From contig QIAM01000006.1 in NCBI GenBank assembly GCA_003225555.1, positions 62,001 through 126,000 of the forward strand: a stretch of 64,000 nucleotides of DNA, in the 5' to 3' direction. This DNA is from Acidobacteriota bacterium. GTDB taxonomy: Bacteria; Acidobacteriota; Terriglobia; Terriglobales; Acidobacteriaceae. The position numbers and the translations under genes were made by a program. Below, one piece after another: positions 15,436-26,974 of this stretch. The notes below the pieces were generated by a model. That model saw only the letters and a list, made by a program, of their open reading frames with translations, was not told the origin of the DNA and did no database searches. The stretch's first letter is position 1, and the number at the start of each line of letters is the position of its first letter.

Positions 15436-18400
15436 ATGGAGACCATGATGTCTCACCCGAAATCACCGAACGGTCTGCCTCCGGCCCAGGGCCTGTATGA
15501 TCCTGCGCACGAGCACGACGCTTGTGGAATCGGGTTCGTTGCCAGCGTCAGCGGGCAAAAGAGTCACGACATCATTACCAAGGGGATCCAGGTTCTCCTG
15601 AACCTGACGCACCGGGGCGCCTGCGGCTGCGATCCGGAAACTGGCGACGGTGCCGGGGTGTTGATCCAAGTCCCTCACAAGTTCTTTGTCCGAGAGTGCC
15701 GCCAATTGGGATTCGAGCTGCCGGAGCCGGGCAGCTATGGCGTCGGGATGACATTTCTGCCCGTGGAGAAGCATCCGCGCCTGCAGTGCGAAGGAATCCT
15801 GGAACGCATCGTTCGCGAGGAAGGGCTCACCGTTTTGGGCTGGCGGGATATCCCGACCTACGCTTCCACCATCGGGCGAGTAGCGCGCGCATCGCAACCC
15901 TATATCCAGCAAATCTTCGTCGGCCGCGCTGCTTCGATGGACGAAGACGCGTTTGAACGCAAGCTATACGTAGTGCGCAAGCGAGCCGAGAACGAAGTCA
16001 AAGAGTCCGGGATCGAAGATGCGGAAACGTTCTATATCCCTTCGCTTTCATGTCGCACGATTGTCTACAAGGGCCTGCTGCTGGCGCCCCAGATCACCAA
16101 CTTTTATCGCGAACTTTCCGATCCCGACGTCATGAGCGCCTTGTGCCTGGTGCATCAGCGCTTCTCAACCAATACATTCCCCAGTTGGCAGCTGGCGCAT
16201 CCTTACCGCTACGTCGCCCATAACGGAGAGATCAACACTCTCCGGGGCAACGTGAACTGGATGCACGCGCGCCAGTCCCTTCTGAGTTCGCCGCTATTTG
16301 GCGACGACCTGAAGAAGTTGCTGCCCATCATCGCTTCCGGCGGCAGCGACTCGGCAAACTTCGATAACGCCGTGGAATTGCTTTTCCAGGCAGGGCGCGG
16401 TATTCCACACGTCATGGCCATGCTGATCCCCGAGGCATGGGCCGGCAATCCCCACATGCAGGCGGATAAGCGCGCCTTCTACGAGTATCACGCATCGCTG
16501 ATGGAACCATGGGACGGACCCGCCGCAATCGCCTTCACCGACGGTCGCGTCATTGGCGCAACCCTCGATCGCAATGGACTGCGGCCGGGACGCTACGTCG
16601 TGACTCATGATGATTTGGTGATCATGGCGTCGGAAGCCGGCGTGCTTGACGTGCCACCCGAGCAGGTCAAGAAGAAGGGCCGTCTGCAGCCTGGAAAAAT
16701 GTTTCTGGTAGACACAGTCGAAGGACGCATCGTCTCCGACCAGGAAATCAAGCGCAACCTGGCTTCGCGGCAGCCTTACGCGCAGTGGGTCAAAGAGAAT
16801 CAGATCACAATTGATCAACTGCCCGAGCCCTCGCGCATGCACTATCCGGACGCCGAGACGGTTCTTCGCCGACAGCGCGCATTCGGCTACACCGATGAAG
16901 ATGTAAAGATGATTCTCGGTCCCATGGCCTCGGCGGGAGAAGAGCCGGTCGGCTCGATGGGCACAGACACTCCACTGGCGTGCCTTTCCGACCGTCCGCA
17001 GTCCCTCTTTCACTACTTCAAGCAGCTCTTCGCGCAAGTCACCAATCCTCCGATCGACCCGATTCGCGAAGAAATGGTGATGTCGCTGATCAGCTACATC
17101 GGCAGTGAGCGCAACATTCTCGAAGAAGCGCCCGAGAATTGTCACATGCTGAAGCTGGAGCATCCGCTGCTCACCAATCGTGACCTCGAAAAGCTGCGCC
17201 GCGTCTCCAATCGCGATCTGCTGGCGACAACTTTGCCGACGCTGTTCCAGGCAAGCGATGGCGAGGCCGGACTGAAGCGGGCGCTCGATGAGTTGTGCCG
17301 GAGAGCGTCGCATGCAGTTCGAGCGGGATACTCTTTGCTGATCCTCTCCGACCGCGGCGTCGACAAAGACTACGCTCCCATCCCCAGCTTGCTGGCGCTG
17401 GCCGCCGTGCACAACTTGCTCGTACGCGAAGAAACTCGCACACAGGTGGCTCTCATCACCGAGTCGGGCGAGCCGCGCGAGGTTATGCATTTCGCCTTGC
17501 TGAGCGGCTACGGAGCAAGCGCGATCAACCCCTACCTGGCGTTGGAGACAGTCGAAAACCTTGCCTGGCGCGGCGATCTGCCGGATGGCATGACTGCGGA
17601 CTTCGCCGTCAAGTTGTTTATCAAGTCCGTAAAAAAGGGCTTGCTGAAGACTTTTTCAAAGATGGGGATTTCGACGCTACAGAGCTATCAGGGCGCGCAG
17701 GTGTTCGAGGCGATCGGGCTTAATAAAGAATTGATCGATGCCTACTTCGCTGGTACGACCTCGCGATTGGAGGGCATCGGCCTCGACGTCCTCGCTCGCG
17801 AAGCACAGTTGAAACATGAGCATGCCTTCCGCCCCTTGACGGAATCCGAAACCGAGCTGGCAGTCGGCGGAAATTATCATCAGCGCGTCGATGGCGAATA
17901 TCACCTGCTCAATCCGCTGACCATCAGCAAACTACAGCAGGCGGTGCGGCAAGACAGCTTCCAGACATTCCAGGAATACACGGACCTCGTCGACAAGCAG
18001 AGCAGCAACCTGTGCACGCTGCGCGGCCTGATGAAGTTCAAGAAAAGCGAGAACTCCGTTCCCATCGACGAAGTCGAGCCAGCCAAAGAGATTGTGAAGC
18101 GTTTCACGACCGGCGCAATGTCGTTCGGTTCAATCAGTAAAGAAGCCCACGAGACCCTCGCCATCGCCATGAATCGCATCGGCGGCAAGTCGAATACCGG
18201 CGAGGGTGGCGAAGACGAAGAACGCTTCAAGCCGGATGCCAACGGTGATCTCCGGCGCAGCGCGGTGAAGCAGGTTGCGTCGGCACGCTTTGGCGTCACT
18301 GCAAACTATCTAGTAAACGCCGACGAATTGCAGATCAAGATGGCGCAAGGAGCGAAACCGGGCGAGGGTGGACAACTCCCGGGGCACAAGGTGGATGAGG

Positions 18401-20037
18401 TTATCGCGCGAATCAGGCACTCGATCCCCGGCGTCGGCCTGATTTCGCCTCCTCCCCACCACGACATTTACTCGATCGAAGATCTGGCGCAACTGATCTA
18501 CGACCTGAAGAACGTCAATCCGCAAGCCCGCATCGCAGTGAAGCTCGTGGCCGAGGTTGGTGTGGGTACAGTAGCAGCCGGCGTAGCGAAGGCACACGCC
18601 GATGTCGTCTTGATCAGCGGCGATAGCGGCGGGACTGGAGCTTCGCCGTTAAGCTCCATCAAGCATGCCGGCATACCCTGGGAACTAGGTTTGGCAGAGA
18701 CGCAGCAGGTCTTACTGCTGAACGATCTTCGCAGCCGAATCCGCGTTCAGACCGATGGCAAATTGCAAACCGGACGCGATGTCATGATTGCCGCATTGCT
18801 GGGCGCAGAAGAATTCGGCTTTGCCACGACGCCTCTGGTGGCCATGGGTTGCATCATGATGCGCAAGTGCCACCTGAATACTTGCTCGGTAGGAATCGCC
18901 ACCCAGGATCCCGTGCTGCGCAAGCAGTTCCAGGGACAACCCGAGCATGTCATCAACTTCTTTTTCTTCATCGCGGAGCAGGTGCGGCAGTACATGGCGC
19001 AACTGGGTTTCCGCACTGTGGACGAGATGGTCGGGCGCGTTGACCTGCTCGACGTAGAGCCCGCCGTCGATCACTGGAAGGCTCGCGGTTTGGATCTGTC
19101 GGCGATACTGTACAACCCGCCCGTGCCCTCGCGGGTTGCACGCCGCTGCGTGCATCCCCAGGATCATGGCCTGCGTCTGGCGCTTGACCATCAACTGGTT
19201 GAGCACTCGCTCGATGCTCTGCTGAGTCTGAGCCCGGTTGAAATCAATTTGCCGGTGCGCAATGTGCATCGCTCGGTCGGAGCTATGCTGAGCGGTGAGG
19301 TAGCACGCCGTTATGGTTCGGGCGGACTGCCAGATGATACGCTGCGGATCCATTTGAACGGCTCGGCGGGGCAGAGCTTCGGTGCATTTCTGGCAAAAGG
19401 TGTGACGCTTACGCTCGAGGGAGATGCCAACGACTATGTGGGCAAGGGTCTCTCAGGCGGCCGAATCGTCGTGTATCCACCACGAAAGTCTGTCTTCGCT
19501 CCGGAAGAGAATACCCTGATTGGCAATGTTGTACTCTACGGCGCAACCAGCGGCGAAACATTCTTCAACGGAGTCGCCGGTGAGCGCTTTGCAGTTCGCA
19601 ATTCCGGAGCAACCGCAGTGGTGGAAGGCGTCGGCGACCACGGCTGCGAATACATGACGAACGGCCTGGTATTGGTCCTGGGATCGTGCGGACGGAATTT
19701 CGCCGCAGGCATGAGTGGAGGAGTGGCCTACGTCTTCGATGAGAGGCTGGACTTCACCGAGAAGCGATGCAACCGGCAATCGGTCGATCTGGAGCCCGTG
19801 ATTGAAGCGCAAGATGAGGAGTTGGTGAAAGACCTGGTCACGCGCCATCTGGAGTTGACCGGCAGTCGTCGCGCCAAGTGGATTCTGGAAAATTGGGTTG
19901 AGATGCTTCCGCGGTTTATCAAGGTATTTCCGCATGAATTCAAGCGTGTGTTAGGTGTTCCTCGTAGCACTCAGGCGTACATCCCCGGAGAAACCATGGC
20001 TGTTCTCGAAGAAGCCGAGCAGGTACAGCATGGGTAA
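15436..20037 (+). CDS. gltB: Glutamate synthase large subunit
   Basis: 1533 residues, normal for the family. After a ~30-residue propeptide comes the amidotransferase nucleophile in HDACGIGF. The amidotransferase domain runs to ~430 ([11 protein letters not shown]). A central domain follows, then the FMN/synthase barrel ([40 protein letters not shown]). The 3Fe-4S ligands are in [15 protein letters not shown], and the C-terminal GXGXG helix domain contains [14 protein letters not shown]. It makes glutamate from glutamine and 2-oxoglutarate with gltD, whose gene overlaps its end by 8 bp. Confidence 0.97.
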   Translation: METMMSHPKSPNGLPPAQGLYDPAHEHDACGIGFVASVSGQKSHDIITKGIQVLLNLTHRGACGCDPETGDGAGVLIQVPHKFFVRECRQLGFELPEPGSYGVGMTFLPVEKHPRLQCEGILERIVREEGLTVLGWRDIPTYASTIGRVARASQPYIQQIFVGRAASMDEDAFERKLYVVRKRAENEVKESGIEDAETFYIPSLSCRTIVYKGLLLAPQITNFYRELSDPDVMSALCLVHQRFSTNTFPSWQLAHPYRYVAHNGEINTLRGNVNWMHARQSLLSSPLFGDDLKKLLPIIASGGSDSANFDNAVELLFQAGRGIPHVMAMLIPEAWAGNPHMQADKRAFYEYHASLMEPWDGPAAIAFTDGRVIGATLDRNGLRPGRYVVTHDDLVIMASEAGVLDVPPEQVKKKGRLQPGKMFLVDTVEGRIVSDQEIKRNLASRQPYAQWVKENQITIDQLPEPSRMHYPDAETVLRRQRAFGYTDEDVKMILGPMASAGEEPVGSMGTDTPLACLSDRPQSLFHYFKQLFAQVTNPPIDPIREEMVMSLISYIGSERNILEEAPENCHMLKLEHPLLTNRDLEKLRRVSNRDLLATTLPTLFQASDGEAGLKRALDELCRRASHAVRAGYSLLILSDRGVDKDYAPIPSLLALAAVHNLLVREETRTQVALITESGEPREVMHFALLSGYGASAINPYLALETVENLAWRGDLPDGMTADFAVKLFIKSVKKGLLKTFSKMGISTLQSYQGAQVFEAIGLNKELIDAYFAGTTSRLEGIGLDVLAREAQLKHEHAFRPLTESETELAVGGNYHQRVDGEYHLLNPLTISKLQQAVRQDSFQTFQEYTDLVDKQSSNLCTLRGLMKFKKSENSVPIDEVEPAKEIVKRFTTGAMSFGSISKEAHETLAIAMNRIGGKSNTGEGGEDEERFKPDANGDLRRSAVKQVASARFGVTANYLVNADELQIKMAQGAKPGEGGQLPGHKVDEVIARIRHSIPGVGLISPPPHHDIYSIEDLAQLIYDLKNVNPQARIAVKLVAEVGVGTVAAGVAKAHADVVLISGDSGGTGASPLSSIKHAGIPWELGLAETQQVLLLNDLRSRIRVQTDGKLQTGRDVMIAALLGAEEFGFATTPLVAMGCIMMRKCHLNTCSVGIATQDPVLRKQFQGQPEHVINFFFFIAEQVRQYMAQLGFRTVDEMVGRVDLLDVEPAVDHWKARGLDLSAILYNPPVPSRVARRCVHPQDHGLRLALDHQLVEHSLDALLSLSPVEINLPVRNVHRSVGAMLSGEVARRYGSGGLPDDTLRIHLNGSAGQSFGAFLAKGVTLTLEGDANDYVGKGLSGGRIVVYPPRKSVFAPEENTLIGNVVLYGATSGETFFNGVAGERFAVRNSGATAVVEGVGDHGCEYMTNGLVLVLGSCGRNFAAGMSGGVAYVFDERLDFTEKRCNRQSVDLEPVIEAQDEELVKDLVTRHLELTGSRRAKWILENWVEMLPRFIKVFPHEFKRVLGVPRSTQAYIPGETMAVLEEAEQVQHG

Positions 20038-21490
20038 AACTACCGGCTTCCTCGAACACTCTCGTGAGCTTGCTCCCCGCCGTCCCGTAACGCAGCGGGT
20101 GAACGACTGGTTTGAAATCTATCTCGATCTTCCCGAGGAAAAACTTCGCAGCCAGGGCGCGCGCTGTATGGATTGCGGAGTACCGTTCTGTCAGACCGGC
20201 TGTCCCGTCAACAATCTGATTCCTGACTGGAACGATCTGGTATATCGCGGCCGCTGGCAGGAGGCCGTACGTCAACTCCACGCGACGAACAATTTTCCAG
20301 AGTTCACGGGCCGGATCTGTCCCGCGCCGTGCGAGGCGTCCTGCGTGTTGGGAATCAACCAGCCACCAGTAACCATCAAGCAAAACGAGAAGAGCATCGT
20401 CGAGCGCGGATTCCAGGAAAGCTGGATTCGTCCCGAGCCGGCTAAGGTGCGCATCGGGAAAAAGGTAGCCATCGTAGGCTCCGGCCCGGCGGGCTTGGCT
20501 GCTGCTCAGCAACTGTGCCGCGCAGGGTACTCGGTCGTAGTCTACGAAAAAGCAGATCGCATCGGCGGTTTGCTCCGCTACGGCATCCCCGAGTTCAAGC
20601 TGGAAAAGCATGTAATCGACCGGCGATTAGAACAGATGTACGCCGAGGGCGTGAAGTTCGTGACCGGCGCGGAAGTTGGCAAGAATGTTTCCGTCGAAAT
20701 GCTCCGAAGCGAGTTCGAGGCAATCGTCCTGGCCGGCGGCGCTGAGCATCCCCGCGACTTGAAAGTCCCAGGACGCGAGCTAAAGGGAATTCACTTCGCG
20801 ATGGAGTATCTCCCGCAACAGAACCGCCGCTGCCTCGGTGACACGCTCGATTTCGAAGTGGAAATTCTTGCCACTGGCAAGCGCGTAGTGATCATCGGCG
20901 GAGGCGACACTGGCGCCGATTGCCTCGGAACCTGCCACCGCCAAAAGCCGCTCTCCGTACACCAATTCGAAATCATGCCCAAGCCACCCGACGAGCGTTC
21001 TCCGCTTACGCCGTGGCCCATGTGGCCGATGCAACTGCGCATCGAGGGTGCTCACGAAGAGGGCGGCATCCGCGACTGGAGCCTCGCGACCACCCAATTC
21101 ACCGGCTCTGCCGACGGCCAGGTCACGCAGTTACATGCCGTGCGAGTTGGACCTCCCTCCAAGTTCGAACCGATCCCAGGCACCGAGTTCACGATGAAAG
21201 CGGATCTGATCCTGATCGCGATGGGCTTCCTCGGTCCAGTTCGCAACGGAATGATCGAACAACTCGGAGTTGCACTCGACCAGCGTGGCAACGTCGCCAC
21301 CGACCAGAATTACATGTCGTCCGTGCCGGGAGTTTTCGCGGCAGGCGACATGCGCCGTGGTCAGTCTCTGGTTGTCTGGGCGATCTCCGAAGGACGCAAA
21401 GCCGCTGCCGCTGTGGACGCCTACCTGCGAGCGACGCCTGTACGAATTGTTCCTTCTGTTGTCTCGGTGGCACAATCAGTAGCCTCCTGA
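20030..21490 (+). CDS. gltD: Glutamate synthase small subunit (NADPH-dependent)
   Basis: 486 residues from the ATG at 20030, which overlaps the gltB stop; the longer open frame upstream lies inside gltB. N-terminal Cys clusters [14 protein letters not shown] and CPAPCEASC bind 4Fe-4S centres. An FAD site ([17 protein letters not shown]), an NADPH site ([15 protein letters not shown]) and the C-terminal FAD motif ([15 protein letters not shown]) follow. It passes electrons from NADPH to the GltB barrel. Overlap with gltB indicates one transcript with coupled translation. Confidence 0.97.
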   Translation: MGKTTGFLEHSRELAPRRPVTQRVNDWFEIYLDLPEEKLRSQGARCMDCGVPFCQTGCPVNNLIPDWNDLVYRGRWQEAVRQLHATNNFPEFTGRICPAPCEASCVLGINQPPVTIKQNEKSIVERGFQESWIRPEPAKVRIGKKVAIVGSGPAGLAAAQQLCRAGYSVVVYEKADRIGGLLRYGIPEFKLEKHVIDRRLEQMYAEGVKFVTGAEVGKNVSVEMLRSEFEAIVLAGGAEHPRDLKVPGRELKGIHFAMEYLPQQNRRCLGDTLDFEVEILATGKRVVIIGGGDTGADCLGTCHRQKPLSVHQFEIMPKPPDERSPLTPWPMWPMQLRIEGAHEEGGIRDWSLATTQFTGSADGQVTQLHAVRVGPPSKFEPIPGTEFTMKADLILIAMGFLGPVRNGMIEQLGVALDQRGNVATDQNYMSSVPGVFAAGDMRRGQSLVVWAISEGRKAAAAVDAYLRATPVRIVPSVVSVAQSVAS

Positions 21491-21538
21491 CCATGACAAC
21501 TTGCGCCCGGTTCACGATAAGATGGCTGCGCACCAGTC

Positions 21539-22747
21539 ATGATCGGACTTCCTGACATCCAGACCGCTCTGGGGCGAATTCGCGAATCGATTCGCGTGTC
21601 TCCCTGTACCCGCTCGGAAGCCTTCTCCGTTCTCACTGGCAGTTCGATCTTCCTCAAACTCGACAACCAGCAGCGCACCGGAGCATTCAAAGAGCGCGGA
21701 GCTCTGAACAAGTTGCTCACGCTAAGCCCGGACGAGCGTGCTCGTGGCGTGATCGCAGCATCAGCCGGCAATCACGCTCAGGGCGTGGCCTACCACGCTG
21801 GACGACACGGCATCCAGGCCCGGATTCTCATGCCGCTCCCCACGCCATTGACGAAAGTATCCGCCACTCGCGCCTACGGAGCTGACGTCGTCCTGCACGG
21901 CGCGAATTACGACGAGGCCTACCAGAAAGCCGTCGAGCACAGCCAGCAGGACCGGTTGACGCTCATCCATGCCTTCGATGATGACGCCGTAATTGCGGGG
22001 CAGGGGACTCTAGGCCTCGAAATCCTTCAGCAGCACAGCGACATCGAAGCCATCATTGTGCCCATCGGAGGAGGCGGGCTGATTGGAGGAATTGCCTGCG
22101 CTGCCAAAGAGAGTAACCCCGCAGTTCGTGTTTTCGGAGTGCAGCCCGCGAAGATTCCTTCCATGAAGTCAGCCGTCGCCGCAGGTAAGCCGGTTACGCT
22201 GGATTCAGCAAAAACAATTGCCGATGGCATCGCCGTCCGCCGGGCCGGAGAACGCACCCTTCCGCTGGTACAGAAGTATGTCGATGACATCGTCACCGTG
22301 GAAGAAGAAGAAATTGCCAACGCCATCTTGCTGCTGCTCGAGCGCGAGAAGACCCTTGCAGAAGGAGCCGGCGCGGCCGCGATGGCCGCGGTTCTGAATC
22401 GGAAGTTACCTCTGGCGGGCAAGCGAGTGGCGGTCCTCGTTTGTGGAGGCAACATTGACGTCACCTTGCTCGCCCGCATTATCGAGCGCGGCTTGGTCAA
22501 AGACGGCCGGCTGGTTCGCCTGCGAGTTCATTTGCCTGACTACCCGGGCGCGCTGCATCGATTGACCGGTATTCTCGCCGAGCACCGGGCGAACATCGTG
22601 GAAACGGCCTATGATCGTGCCTACCATGGCGTGAACCTGGGGGATACGGCGATCGACATTACGATGGAGACCCGTGGCCCCGATCACATTGCGGAACTCT
22701 TGGCCGCCTTAGTTGCATCCGGCTATACGCACGAAAGAATCCTGTAA
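21539..22747 (+). CDS. ilvA: Threonine ammonia-lyase with C-terminal ACT domain
   Basis: 402 residues. The pyridoxal-phosphate lysine is in QRTGAFKERGA, the ASAGNHAQGVA motif and the glycine-rich phosphate loop PIGGGGLIGGIA are present, and a short ACT domain covers residues ~325-402 (VHLPDYPGALHRLTGILAE). It deaminates threonine to 2-oxobutyrate, either for isoleucine synthesis or for threonine breakdown; the short single-ACT form is common in both roles. It starts 48 bp after gltD on the same strand and may be co-transcribed. It consumes the product of the pathway started by lysC nearby. Confidence 0.93.
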   Translation: MIGLPDIQTALGRIRESIRVSPCTRSEAFSVLTGSSIFLKLDNQQRTGAFKERGALNKLLTLSPDERARGVIAASAGNHAQGVAYHAGRHGIQARILMPLPTPLTKVSATRAYGADVVLHGANYDEAYQKAVEHSQQDRLTLIHAFDDDAVIAGQGTLGLEILQQHSDIEAIIVPIGGGGLIGGIACAAKESNPAVRVFGVQPAKIPSMKSAVAAGKPVTLDSAKTIADGIAVRRAGERTLPLVQKYVDDIVTVEEEEIANAILLLLEREKTLAEGAGAAAMAAVLNRKLPLAGKRVAVLVCGGNIDVTLLARIIERGLVKDGRLVRLRVHLPDYPGALHRLTGILAEHRANIVETAYDRAYHGVNLGDTAIDITMETRGPDHIAELLAALVASGYTHERIL

Positions 22748-22793
22748 CGAATTGCGCGGCAGCGAGGCTTGCAGAGGCCAGGCTCCCAGCCGG

Positions 22794-23474
22794 CTAGGGT
22801 GACGACGGACTCACCTGAGATGGCTTCTTGCCACTGCAAACCAGCAGGCATAGGACGAGAGCACCGCCAACTCCAGCGCCGATCTCAATCCACTTTGTGT
22901 TGATGGGATTCGCCGCTCCAACCGGTTTTTTGGCGGCGCCGCACACTTCTGATTCATCGCGCGTAGCCTGCTGTCCCTCGTGTACAGTTGCGGATGCGGA
23001 TGCGGTGCTCTCCGGTGACGTCTTCCGTATGGAACTTCCGGCCAGAATATTAACATCCAACTTGAGCGCATCGACTTTGACCTTGCCGTTAACGTCGGTG
23101 ACCTCGTATTGTGTCCATTCATTCGAGACCGGTACCACTCGCAGACAGTCGATGTGCACGCTCATCGACCTGGAAGTTCCCACCGAGACGCTGCCGTGCT
23201 CAAGGGTGAGGGAATCGCCGTTGTATTTCACAATCGACTGCGCCTGAATCAGAATCGTGGAGCCGTCTGTGGTCAGATTCGCCACCGCCCCGGGCTTGGT
23301 CTCCAACAAATCCCCGGGCATGATGGCAGTTGAATCCGCTGCTTCATTGCCATTGACCCACACTCCTCCCTGGGCGTGCAAAATCGCCGGCCCGGCGTCG
23401 TCAGCGAGAAGTGACGCGGGGAAAATGACAATCATCGTCCAACAGACAAGGAAGCGAAAAATAGACACACTCAT
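22794..23474 (-). CDS. FecR-domain-like secreted/anchored protein
   Basis: About 226 residues. A signal peptide (FRFLVCWTMIVIFPASLLA) is followed by a FecR-like beta domain of the iron-dicitrate regulator type (PGDLLETKPGAVANLTTDGS, LEHGSVSVGTS). A Ser/Thr/Ala-rich linker leads to a C-terminal membrane helix (IEIGAGVGGALVLCLLVC) with a charged tail. No sigma factor is adjacent, so it is not a classical FecR-FecI pair; such stand-alone proteins are common in Acidobacteriota and their function is unknown. A GTG at 23498 would add eight residues. It is convergent with ilvA. Confidence 0.6.
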   Translation of the reverse strand: MSVSIFRFLVCWTMIVIFPASLLADDAGPAILHAQGGVWVNGNEAADSTAIMPGDLLETKPGAVANLTTDGSTILIQAQSIVKYNGDSLTLEHGSVSVGTSRSMSVHIDCLRVVPVSNEWTQYEVTDVNGKVKVDALKLDVNILAGSSIRKTSPESTASASATVHEGQQATRDESEVCGAAKKPVGAANPINTKWIEIGAGVGGALVLCLLVCSGKKPSQVSPSSP

Positions 23475-23646
23475 ACCCACAACTGATTTCGACGACACAT
23501 TTGGAAAATGTAACTGGGGCTCTCGCGGTCGTCTATTGGCACTCTGGATGACCCTTCAGCCTGAAGTAACAACGGTGAAGTGGGCGTTCGGCAACTTGTG
23601 AGGCTCTGTGCGCAGCTGCGCTTGCGAACTTGATATGCTGGCTGGC

Positions 23647-24429
23647 ATGCATGGAGAGTCCAGAGACGGCCCTGCGATCGAATTCTGCGGTGTTTCCTAT
23701 GAGCTTCCCAGCGGACGGCGGTTGCTGTCCGACCTGAACCTGCAAGTTCAGCGCGGTGAGACTCTTGTATTTCTCGGCCGCAGCGGCTCGGGAAAAACCA
23801 CGACCCTAAAAATGATCAATCGTCTCCTGACGCCAACCAAAGGCGAAGTGTGCGTGGACGGCGCCACAGCTGCCCAAACCGATGTGATCCGCTTGCGACG
23901 CGGCATCGGCTATGTCATTCAGGAGATCGGACTACTTCCTCACTTCACCGTAGAGCGAAACATCGGCCTTGTTCCCGAAATCGAAGCCTGGCCATCGGAT
24001 AAGATTCGTGCCCGAACGCAAGAGCTCATGCAAATCGTTGGGCTCGACTCGCAGCTAGCTGCACGTTACCCCCATCAGCTTTCCGGAGGCCAGCGCCAGC
24101 GGGTAGGAGTTGCCCGGGCACTGGCTGCCGATCCTGCGATTCTTCTGATGGACGAGCCCTTTGGGGCGCTCGATCCCCTTACCCGCGACGATCTGCAGCG
24201 AGAATTTCTTTCCCTCCAGCAGCGGCTGCACAAGACCGTCGTCTTCGTCACCCATGATTTGAACGAGGCCTTGCGCCTCGCCTCCCGGATCGCTCTGATG
24301 GAAGCGGGAAAACTAATCACCGTTCTCTCTCCGCAAGCGTTTCTGCGTTCCACCGATCCTCTGGCCGCCGCATACGTGAGAGCCTTTCATACAGGATTGG
24401 ATTCCACAGCAAATCGAGGTTCCTCATGA
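23647..24429 (+). CDS. opuCA: Osmoprotectant/glycine betaine ABC transporter, ATP-binding subunit
   Basis: About 260 residues from ATG 23647 (in-frame ATG 23635 also possible). Walker A is GRSGSGKTTTL, the signature is LSGGQRQRVGVARAL, Walker B ILLMDEPFGALDP, and the switch His lies in VFVTHDLNEAL. The N-terminal IEFCGVSYELPSG and overall length fit the quaternary-amine uptake group (OpuCA/OsmV) without the CBS domains of longer members. It energises uptake of compatible solutes such as glycine betaine or choline. The ATGA overlap with the permease gene and then the binding protein shows a three-gene operon. Confidence 0.88.
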   Translation: MHGESRDGPAIEFCGVSYELPSGRRLLSDLNLQVQRGETLVFLGRSGSGKTTTLKMINRLLTPTKGEVCVDGATAAQTDVIRLRRGIGYVIQEIGLLPHFTVERNIGLVPEIEAWPSDKIRARTQELMQIVGLDSQLAARYPHQLSGGQRQRVGVARALAADPAILLMDEPFGALDPLTRDDLQREFLSLQQRLHKTVVFVTHDLNEALRLASRIALMEAGKLITVLSPQAFLRSTDPLAAAYVRAFHTGLDSTANRGSS

Positions 24430-25058
24430 ACCTGTTTCAATTCTTTGCCCAGAACTCCGGACAAGTGGCCCAACTCACCCTCGAGCATCTGTGGATGGTT
24501 GGCATCTCCACATTGCTGGCAGCGCTGATCGGCATACCGCTGGGCATTCTGATTGCGCACCGGCCTCTTTTGAACCGGCCCGTCCTGGGTGCTGCCAATA
24601 TCATTCAAACCATTCCCAGCCTGGCGCTTTTCGGTTTTCTGCTTCCGGTGCCGTGGCTAGGAGACCGTGCTGAACGATTAGCGATCCTCGCGCTCACTCT
24701 GTATGCCCTACTCCCAGTGATTCGCGGCACCTACACCGGAATCCGTGGAGTCGAACCCGCTGTCGTCGAATCGGCCCGAGGCATGGGGATGACCGACAGC
24801 CAACTCCTGTGGCGGGTGGAACTGCCCCTAGCAATGAGCGTGATTCTCTCCGGCGTGCGCGTCGCCGTGGTGATCTCCGTCGGGCTGGCGACGATTGCAG
24901 CCGCGATTGGGGCGGGAGGACTAGGCGAACTTATCTTTCGCGGCCTGGCGATGGTGAACAACCAACTCATTCTGGCCGGAGCAATTCCCGCTGCGCTGCT
25001 GGCCGTTCTTGCCGACTTCAGCCTGGGTTGGGTGGAGAGGCGCCTGCGTCCGCAATGA
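24426..25058 (+). CDS. opuCB: Osmoprotectant ABC transporter permease
   Basis: 210 residues with about five or six membrane helices (VGISTLLAALIGIPLGILIA, LAILALTLYALLPVIRGTY and others). The cytoplasmic coupling motif is ESARGMGMTDSQLLWRVELP, the EAA loop of binding-protein-dependent permeases. Length and sequence match OpuCB/OpuCD/OsmW permeases. Only one permease gene is present, so the pore is probably a homodimer. It overlaps the ATPase gene by 4 bp upstream and the binding-protein gene by 4 bp downstream. Confidence 0.9.
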   Translation: MNLFQFFAQNSGQVAQLTLEHLWMVGISTLLAALIGIPLGILIAHRPLLNRPVLGAANIIQTIPSLALFGFLLPVPWLGDRAERLAILALTLYALLPVIRGTYTGIRGVEPAVVESARGMGMTDSQLLWRVELPLAMSVILSGVRVAVVISVGLATIAAAIGAGGLGELIFRGLAMVNNQLILAGAIPAALLAVLADFSLGWVERRLRPQ

Positions 25059-26035
25059 CTGTCCCGACAAAAACAACGAGAGAGCCCAGGCAGCGCGTCG
25101 CCTCAGGAATGCAATTCGCTGAACTCACAGACCATGTTGCGTACCTGCGGTTGCTCGTAGCCGTGCTTACGACCTTCCTCTTCTTGTTTTCGTCTTGCTC
25201 GTCCCGCTCCGACCGAATCGTCATCGGCTCCAAGAATTTCACCGAGTCATTGATCCTCGGCGAACTCATGGCACAACAGATCGAAGTCCACACAAATCTG
25301 AAAGTCGAACGCCGCTTTTACCTCGCCGGCAGCTACATCTGTCATCAGGGGATGCTCGCCGGAAGGATTGATATCTACCCGGAATACACCGGCACTGCGT
25401 TGACAGCGATCCTGAAGGAGCTGCCCCAGCGCGAGCGCCAGCAGGTTTACAACCGTGTGAAGACGGATTATGAGAACAGATTCCAACTCACGCTGGCGCC
25501 CGCCTTCGGTTTTAACGATACGTTTGCGATGGAGATCCGCGGAGAAGACGCCCGCCGTCTGGGCATAAAGACGTTGTCACAAGCAGCCGCCTACGCGCCA
25601 AAATGGCGTGCCGGATTCGGCTACGAGTTCATGGAACGCCCCGACGGCTACAAAGGCCTGGCAGCCACATATGGCCTGCACTTTGCGGCGCCACCGCGCA
25701 TTATGGATTTGGGGTTACTGGCTCGCGCTCTGAAAGATCACCAGATCGATCTCGCCGCTGGAAACACGACCGACGGGCTCATTCCAGCTCTCGACCTGTT
25801 TGTGCTCGAGGACGATCGCCACTACTTTCCACCCTACGAAGCCGTTCCAGTGATTCGGGACGAAACCCTGAGCCGGCATCCAGAAGTTCTCTCAGATCTT
25901 GCCCAACTCTCCGGCAAGATTTCCGACCAGGAGATGCAGCAACTCAACTACGCCGTGGATGGCCAGCACCGCGATGCGAAAGAAGTCGTCCGTGAATTCC
26001 TGAGCAAGAAAGGATTGCTCGCAGCAAAAAACTAA
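25055..26035 (+). CDS. Osmoprotectant ABC transporter substrate-binding lipoprotein
   Basis: 326 residues from ATG 25055, overlapping the permease stop; the longer frame to 24809 lies inside the permease. An unusually long N terminus (~40 residues) precedes a hydrophobic segment and a lipobox-like FLFSSC. The mature part IVIGSKNFTESLILGELMAQ followed by IDIYPEYTGTAL is typical of OpuAC/OsmF betaine-choline-binding proteins. It captures the solute outside the membrane and delivers it to the permease. The stop codon overlaps that of the convergent PhzF gene. Confidence 0.88.
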   Translation: MTVPTKTTREPRQRVASGMQFAELTDHVAYLRLLVAVLTTFLFLFSSCSSRSDRIVIGSKNFTESLILGELMAQQIEVHTNLKVERRFYLAGSYICHQGMLAGRIDIYPEYTGTALTAILKELPQRERQQVYNRVKTDYENRFQLTLAPAFGFNDTFAMEIRGEDARRLGIKTLSQAAAYAPKWRAGFGYEFMERPDGYKGLAATYGLHFAAPPRIMDLGLLARALKDHQIDLAAGNTTDGLIPALDLFVLEDDRHYFPPYEAVPVIRDETLSRHPEVLSDLAQLSGKISDQEMQQLNYAVDGQHRDAKEVVREFLSKKGLLAAKN

Positions 26036-26835
26036 ACTGCATTATCGATCAGCAGCGAGCCTTGCAGGGTCAGCACAGCTTTTCCTTTGATGATCACACG
26101 GTCTCCCGCGGGCTCGCACCAGAGTTCTCCCCCGCGCTCCGATACCTGTTGCGCGTGCAGACTGGCCTTTCCCAGAATTCGCGACCAGTAAGGCGCCAGC
26201 GAACAGTGGGTCGACCCCGTCACCGGGTCCTCCGGGATGCCATAACTCGGCGCGAAGTAGCGCGAAACGAAATCAGCATGTCTACCCGGCGCCGTGATCG
26301 CTACTCCCGAGGGATGCAACGCTTCGAGTAATGCAACGTTGGGAACGACTCTCCGAACCTCCTCTTCCGATTCGTAAACCGCAAAATAGTTGTCCTCGAT
26401 CTGCAACACCGAGACGGGAGACAAACCGTGTCCCAATCCAATAATCAACTCCGCCGGTGGCTCTGGACACGCCCACGGCGGGAGAGCCGGGAAGTCCATC
26501 GAGAGCAGGTCTCCCTCACGCTGAACCGTCAGCATGCCGCTGCGGGTCGTGAAGCGAACAACCTCGCACGAAGGTTCGAGAATGGTCAGCAACACGAATG
26601 CCGATGCAAGCGTGGCATGTCCACACAGATTGACCTCGCACTTGGGCGTGAACCACCGCAGCTGGTAATGATCGCCTTCGGGTACGAAAAATGCCGTTTC
26701 CGAAAGGTTATTTTCTGCTGCGACCGCACGCAGTCCGTCGTCATCTAACCAATTCGCAAGCCGACACACTGCCGCCGGATTGCCGCGAAAAGGCTTGTCC
26801 GTAAAGGCATTGACGTGAAACAGTGGTAGGGACAT
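26032..26835 (-). CDS. PhzF family isomerase/epimerase-like protein
   Basis: 267 residues. The N-terminal FHVNAFTDKPFRGNPAAVC, the catalytic-glutamate segment NLSETAFF, the CGHATLASA motif and the C-terminal EDPVTGSTHCSLAPYW are diagnostic of the two-domain diaminopimelate-epimerase-like fold. The family includes the phenazine enzyme PhzF, but no phenazine genes are here, so the substrate is unknown. Its stop codon overlaps by four bases the stop of the convergent transporter gene. Confidence 0.88.
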   Translation of the reverse strand: MSLPLFHVNAFTDKPFRGNPAAVCRLANWLDDDGLRAVAAENNLSETAFFVPEGDHYQLRWFTPKCEVNLCGHATLASAFVLLTILEPSCEVVRFTTRSGMLTVQREGDLLSMDFPALPPWACPEPPAELIIGLGHGLSPVSVLQIEDNYFAVYESEEEVRRVVPNVALLEALHPSGVAITAPGRHADFVSRYFAPSYGIPEDPVTGSTHCSLAPYWSRILGKASLHAQQVSERGGELWCEPAGDRVIIKGKAVLTLQGSLLIDNAV

Positions 26836-26974
26836 TACCCTATTCTGCCATTAATGGAGAATCCGGTAGAATCTTCAAGTTTTGCCCGAACCGGCTTTCT
26901 GCTCGAATTCAACGGGTGACGGTTCGGCTCTGATTGAAGCTACTCTCCCTGAGAAACACGTCGCAGGGGGTACC

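Noticed and set aside
16294-17490. 398-residue open frame on the minus strand
   Set aside because: It lies entirely antisense to gltB, which has clear family motifs throughout; no domain is visible in the antisense frame.
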